Position numbers and translations under genes: made by a program. Below the pieces are notes generated by a model. The model did not search any database. It had not been told where the DNA came from and saw only the letters and a program-made list of their open reading frames with translations. A DNA stretch of 64,000 bases, taken from assembly GCA_027858855.1 (NCBI GenBank), contig JAQIBV010000009.1:1-64000 (forward strand). The letters run 5' to 3'. Positions 60,430 through 64,000 of the stretch are shown here, in pieces (the first letter of the stretch is position 1; every line of letters starts with the position of its first letter). This DNA is from Spirochaetota bacterium (lineage in GTDB: Bacteria > Spirochaetota > UBA4802 > JAFGJZ01).

Positions 60430-60918
60430 CTATTGCTCTGAACGCAACCGTTTCATTAGTCGGGGAATAATACATTCGGGGACAAGTGAGGAGATATCAC
60501 CGTTATAAACAGCGACCTCTTTTACAATTCGGGAAGATATAAATAAGTATTCAGCCGATGCCATAAGAAACAGGGACTCTACCCCGGGCGCAAGCCTCTT
60601 ATTCATCAAAGCGATTGCGTATTCGTATTCATAATCCGCTATCGCCCTCAACCCCCTTATAATAAAAGAGACATCTCTTTTTATACAATAATCTGCAAGC
60701 AGACCGTTAAAGTGTACGACTTCAACGTTTTTAATATCACCACAGCAGCTCTCAATAAGCATTGAAACTCTCTCTTCAGCTGCAAAAAGACTCCGTTTGT
60801 CCTGGTTCCGCGCAACAGCAATGATAAGCTTATCACACAAGGATGAAGCGCGTTTTATTATATCCAGATGACCATTTGTAACAGGATCGAAAGAACCCGG
60901 ATATATACCAATCTGCAT
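60430..60918 (-). CDS. coaD: Phosphopantetheine adenylyltransferase
   Basis: CoaD attaches AMP to 4'-phosphopantetheine in CoA synthesis. The 162 residues have the nucleotidyltransferase motif YPGSFDPVTNGHLDII (T/HxGH at 15-18), IIRGLRAIADYEYE and FISSRIVKEVA, all diagnostic. Product CoA feeds the PPTase encoded at 0.5 kb. A TTGACA promoter precedes it and may drive coaD-rny-dxs-tlyA. Full length, nothing odd. Confidence 0.97.
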   Translation of the reverse strand: MQIGIYPGSFDPVTNGHLDIIKRASSLCDKLIIAVARNQDKRSLFAAEERVSMLIESCCGDIKNVEVVHFNGLLADYCIKRDVSFIIRGLRAIADYEYEYAIALMNKRLAPGVESLFLMASAEYLFISSRIVKEVAVYNGDISSLVPECIIPRLMKRLRSEQ

Positions 60919-60948
60919 AATTCCTCAACAACATTTAAACAATAAATT

Positions 60949-60977
60949 ATTTAATTCAACTATTCGACAAATGTCAA
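60949..60977 (-). promoter_or_regulatory. Candidate coaD promoter
   Basis: Perfect TTGACA (60972-60977) and TTAAAT (60949-60954) are 17 bp apart on the minus strand; a TAAATA overlaps at 18 bp. The start site would be about 25 bases before the coaD ATG. Confidence 0.65.
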
Positions 60978-61095
60978 GAAATTTTCAAATTACATTGATA
61001 ATATTTACCCTATTTGCTTATGAATGGTATATTTCTGTAAAATGTTTGTTCAAACCCCTTTAGTATAGGCATAAATACGAGCTACAAGCATCCGA

Positions 61096-61126
61096 TTTTA
61101 CGAAGAATCATTACATCATCGTAAAA
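61096..61126. repeat. Hairpin at the end of the aldehyde dehydrogenase gene
   Basis: TTTTACGA and TCGTAAAA form a perfect 8-bp stem with a 15-base loop that spans the stop codon of the aldehyde dehydrogenase gene. No U-tract follows on the minus strand, so termination there is uncertain. Confidence 0.5.
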
Positions 61127-62489
61127 GAAGCCTTATTATCTTATCCTTAATTCTGCCGTAAGGGGGATAGCGGAATGGTAGATCGATCCTGGATGAACGG
61201 AACATAACAGATTTAGTTGCCGAAAAGGTGTCAAAACTATATCTACCATGGTAAGCGCCAATTCCACTGCTGCCCACTCCTCCGAATGGAAGTGCAGGGT
61301 TGGCAAGATGAACAATTGTATCATTCACAGTGACGCCTCCTGCGTTTGTCTGCGACAGAACCCTCTTTTGAACAGCCTTCGATTCAGAAAAAATATAGAG
61401 CGCAAGCGGCTTTGGACGTTTTCGGATGAATTCGAGTGAAATATCAAGATCATCATAGGTAATAACAGGTAGAATGGGGCCGAATATCTCATCTTTCATG
61501 ATATCACTATTTTCAGATACATCCTCAAGAACTGTTGGCTGTATATAGAGTTTGCGATCGTTACTATCTCCACCAATAAGTACCGTACCCTGTTTTAAAT
61601 AATTTTTAAGACGGGCGTAGTGGGAGCTATTGATAACACGGGCATAATGAGCGCTTTTAGACGCATCCTTACCGTAAAACTGGTGAATAAACTTTTCAAA
61701 TTCAGTTATAAAAATCTCTTTTACTGAAGAATGAACAAAGAGATAGTCAGGAGCAACACATGTTTGCCCCATATTAATAAACTTACCCCAGGCTATGCGT
61801 TTGGCAGCCAGCTTAATATTTGCATCTTTGTGAACTATGGCTGGACTCTTACCACCTAGTTCAAGAGTCACCGGGGTAAGATTGTTCGCAGCCGCCTGCA
61901 TTACTATTCTTCCAACTACAGTACTTCCGGTGAAGAAGATATAATCAAATCTTTGTTTTAAAATGTAGCTATTCGTCTTTACGGCGCCCAGTATAACATT
62001 CACATGCCCCGGGACAAAAGCCTTTGCAACCAGCTTAGCGATCAGTTTAGATGTATGACTGCTTATCTCTGAAGGTTTCAGAAGAACGGTGTTCCCCGCT
62101 GCTATCGCACCCACAAGCGGTGATAAAGCCAGTTGAAACGGATAGTTCCAGGGGGCCATTATCAGTACTGTTCCATATGGTTCCTTAATAATAGACGAAG
62201 AGGCCGGAAACTGGTGAAGCGGAGTGGAGACCTTGCGAGGTTTGCCCCATTTTTTCAGGTTTGCCTCAACATTGCGAATCTCATCAAGAATAAAGCCGAT
62301 TTCAGTAGTATATGTCTCGGAAGAGGGTTTGTGAAAATCCCGAGAAAGAGATCGAATTATTGCACTCTCGTTTTCCTTAATAACTTTCTTAAGTGACTTA
62401 AGAGCATTTAACCGGAACTGCAAAGAGATAGTTTCACCCGATTCATAAAAAGTTCTCAGTTTTTCCAGAGCAGTATCAATATTTTTCAT
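61116..62489 (-). CDS. Aldehyde dehydrogenase, class 3-like
   Basis: It oxidises an aldehyde to the acid with NAD(P). The 457 residues have the short class-3 (fatty/aromatic aldehyde) form: GTVLIMAPWNYPFQLAL, VLLKPSEISSHTS, FFTGSTVVGRIV, the general base in TLELGGKSPAIV (E210), the nucleophile in MGQTCVAPDYL (C244), and the PFGGVGSSGIGAYHG tail. A hydrophobic/basic C-terminus (FRYPPYGRIKDKIIRLLLR) could bind membrane, as in fatty aldehyde dehydrogenases. AAAGGAGAAGG precedes the ATG. Located between coaD and the MATE gene, apparently as an independent unit. Substrate unknown. Confidence 0.9.
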   Translation of the reverse strand: MKNIDTALEKLRTFYESGETISLQFRLNALKSLKKVIKENESAIIRSLSRDFHKPSSETYTTEIGFILDEIRNVEANLKKWGKPRKVSTPLHQFPASSSIIKEPYGTVLIMAPWNYPFQLALSPLVGAIAAGNTVLLKPSEISSHTSKLIAKLVAKAFVPGHVNVILGAVKTNSYILKQRFDYIFFTGSTVVGRIVMQAAANNLTPVTLELGGKSPAIVHKDANIKLAAKRIAWGKFINMGQTCVAPDYLFVHSSVKEIFITEFEKFIHQFYGKDASKSAHYARVINSSHYARLKNYLKQGTVLIGGDSNDRKLYIQPTVLEDVSENSDIMKDEIFGPILPVITYDDLDISLEFIRKRPKPLALYIFSESKAVQKRVLSQTNAGGVTVNDTIVHLANPALPFGGVGSSGIGAYHGRYSFDTFSATKSVMFRSSRIDLPFRYPPYGRIKDKIIRLLLR

Positions 62490-62652
62490 GTCTGCCTTCT
62501 CCTTTTATTTAAACCTGCTACTTAAAAACCCTATTTAGTAATAGAGCTTTTAAGATGTTGCATGAGTAAAACATAGGCTTTAGAAAAAAGCCCACGATAT
62601 AGTAAAATGACCATCTTCAAGCTATTTATCAAGAATAATTTTTCAAATAGTG

Positions 62653-64000
62653 TCAATCAGCCAGATGATTAACCCATTTTTTTGAAAGAAACCTTGGGAA
62701 AGCTATAGCTATCTTTATAACCTCTTCAGTATTCATAATTACATAAACCAGAAGTGGATTCACATTAAAGTAAAAGGCGGCAAGAACTCCCCCACACACA
62801 CCTACAAGATACATGACCCCAGGGTCGATAATAAGGATAAAACGGGTATCCCCTCCACTCTTAAGAATACCGTTAACCATAGTACTTATCTGCGATTTAA
62901 GAATATATATAATTGAAAAAATCTTGATGTAACGAAGAGCCAGTTCACGTGTAGAGTCGGGAATATTATAGACCGAAACAATAATTGGTGCGAGAAAATA
63001 GATAATCGTACCTACAAACAGTGAAAAAATAAACACAAGAACAAGTGAACGTTTTCCATACAGATAGGCTCTTTCTGATTCATTTTCTCCTAAGGTATTT
63101 CCAATTACAATTGATGTTCCAGTCGAGAAACCATCAATAAATGAAAACGCAAGACCCGACACAACGGACAAAATAGTAAAAGCCGCAATAGCCTCTGTTG
63201 ATATACGGGCAAAAATCATATTGTACATAATCATTCCCAGCCCCCAGGCCACAGTGGTGATAATTGAAAAAATCATCACTTTGAATACGCGACGTATAAA
63301 AGTCAGACTGATATCAAACAGTTCACGCAGGGGTGCTGCAATATGAAGATCACGTGCATAGACAAGGATTACAAAAAGACATGTTCCTGTTGCATTGGAA
63401 ATAAGCGTTGCAAGGGCGGCACCGCGTACACCCATTTCTGGAAAACCATGGTTTCCGAAAATAAGCAGATAGTTAAGCCCTGTATTTAAAATAACTGCGA
63501 ATAACGAAGTCAATGTCGGCAAAAAAGGATGGCCTGTGCAGCGACATGCGAAAGAGAATGAGAAACCGATAGCCATGAAAATATAGGTTGCACCAACAAT
63601 TGAAAAATAGTCACTACCAATAGCGATTACAGCAGTATCTGTTGTAAAAATGCGCATTATATATGACGGGAAAAAAACTACAGAAAGGGAGACAAGGCCG
63701 CAAACCGTTACACCCGTGATGAGAGAGACTCCTAAAAGACGGTGAATATTGGTCAGATCTTTTTTGCCCCAGTACTGTGCATGAAAAATGGCCGCTCCCG
63801 AATTCAGACCGAAAAGAAAAACTATCAACAAAAACATAATCTGAAAAGCAAGGCCAACTGCGGCAATAGAGACAGAACCCAATTGACCAATCATAAAGTT
63901 ATCAACAAGCCCCAGAAGTGATATGAGAAAAATCTCTATTGCAACTGGAAAGCCGGTGATAAATAGTTTTTTAAGAAACAATCGATCTTCAAATAATCCG
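62653..64000 (-). CDS. MATE family multidrug/metabolite transporter, 5' end beyond window
   Basis: The protein has about twelve transmembrane helices and MATE/NorM marks: FPVAIEIFLISLLGLVDNFM at the start, AGAxIFHAQYWG-type loop, FSFACRCTGHPFLPT, the repeat of these in the second half (AFSFIDGFSTGTSIVIGN). It extrudes drugs or metabolites in exchange for Na+ or H+. Reading upstream of the apparent TTG at 63981 the frame stays open (...EDR-LFLKK) to the window edge, so the true start probably lies outside; the protein is 5'-partial here. Substrate cannot be inferred. Confidence 0.9.
   Translation of the reverse strand, partial: GLFEDRLFLKKLFITGFPVAIEIFLISLLGLVDNFMIGQLGSVSIAAVGLAFQIMFLLIVFLFGLNSGAAIFHAQYWGKKDLTNIHRLLGVSLITGVTVCGLVSLSVVFFPSYIMRIFTTDTAVIAIGSDYFSIVGATYIFMAIGFSFSFACRCTGHPFLPTLTSLFAVILNTGLNYLLIFGNHGFPEMGVRGAALATLISNATGTCLFVILVYARDLHIAAPLRELFDISLTFIRRVFKVMIFSIITTVAWGLGMIMYNMIFARISTEAIAAFTILSVVSGLAFSFIDGFSTGTSIVIGNTLGENESERAYLYGKRSLVLVFIFSLFVGTIIYFLAPIIVSVYNIPDSTRELALRYIKIFSIIYILKSQISTMVNGILKSGGDTRFILIIDPGVMYLVGVCGGVLAAFYFNVNPLLVYVIMNTEEVIKIAIAFPRFLSKKWVNHLAD

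Overview
The window is 64 kb of AT-rich chromosome from a Gram-negative bacterium with two membranes. It holds outer-membrane beta-barrels, a PorV-like protein, lipoproteins, a Tat component and an O-antigen-type flippase. A FliG points to a flagellum. An RnfB ferredoxin and a rubredoxin with a rubredoxin-reductase-like flavoprotein suggest low-oxygen life. A PorV-like protein beside a FlgD/T9SS-type Ig domain points to the FCB superphylum, with Fibrobacterota/Chitinivibrionia as a guess and a spirochaete-like lineage as the alternative; this placement is inference. About 60 protein genes and one tRNA-Leu(GAG) are present. I saw no rRNA, insertion sequence, phage or CRISPR array.

Layout. 0.5-10.3 kb, minus strand: PPTase, cinA, tgt, an outer-membrane protein, folE2, map, recA with a clear sigma70-type promoter, a B12/radical-SAM-like protein that has lost its cluster cysteines, and HU. 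10.7-14.2 kb, plus strand: an ATPase-HDOD signalling protein, glyQ and nrnA. 14.3-23.1 kb, minus strand: an unusual run of a ParB-like protein, two membrane-anchored TPR proteins with Mrr-like tails, a STAS protein, a small membrane protein, a cNMP-MinD-pseudopatatin fusion, a coiled-coil protein, DUF1015 and greA. 23.1-30.4 kb: rseC, an RmlD-like protein, tatA, fapA, fliG, rnfB, a stand-alone relative of the ATPase domain seen at 10.7 kb, and a COG0731-type radical SAM enzyme. 30.7-37.0 kb, plus strand: purB, miaB, a TPR-SPOR protein and mutS. 37.0-44.7 kb: a MORN lipoprotein, a very AT-rich surface-polysaccharide island (three glycosyltransferases, a methyltransferase and a flippase), an M23 peptidase and the tRNA. 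44.9-51 kb: a GH13_18 sugar phosphorylase, HDOD, the rubredoxin pair, an RlmD-type methyltransferase and two small envelope proteins. 51-64 kb, minus strand: pdxJ, ybbR, cdaA, folP, porV-like, FlgD-like, tlyA, dxs, rny, coaD, an aldehyde dehydrogenase, and a MATE transporter cut by the window edge.

The candidate for a new system is the 14.3-23.1 kb block. Most of it appears to be transcribed from one strong promoter upstream of greA. Its genes are tightly packed or overlapping, and it combines a MinD/ParA-type ATPase with a cyclic-nucleotide-binding-like domain, a ParB-fold protein, and two paralogous membrane TPR proteins whose Mrr-like nuclease domains have lost catalytic residues. Three separate enzyme folds in the window (patatin, Mrr nuclease, radical SAM) look catalytically dead, which suggests reuse as binding or regulatory modules. 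All calls rest on reading motifs by eye; no database search was run.
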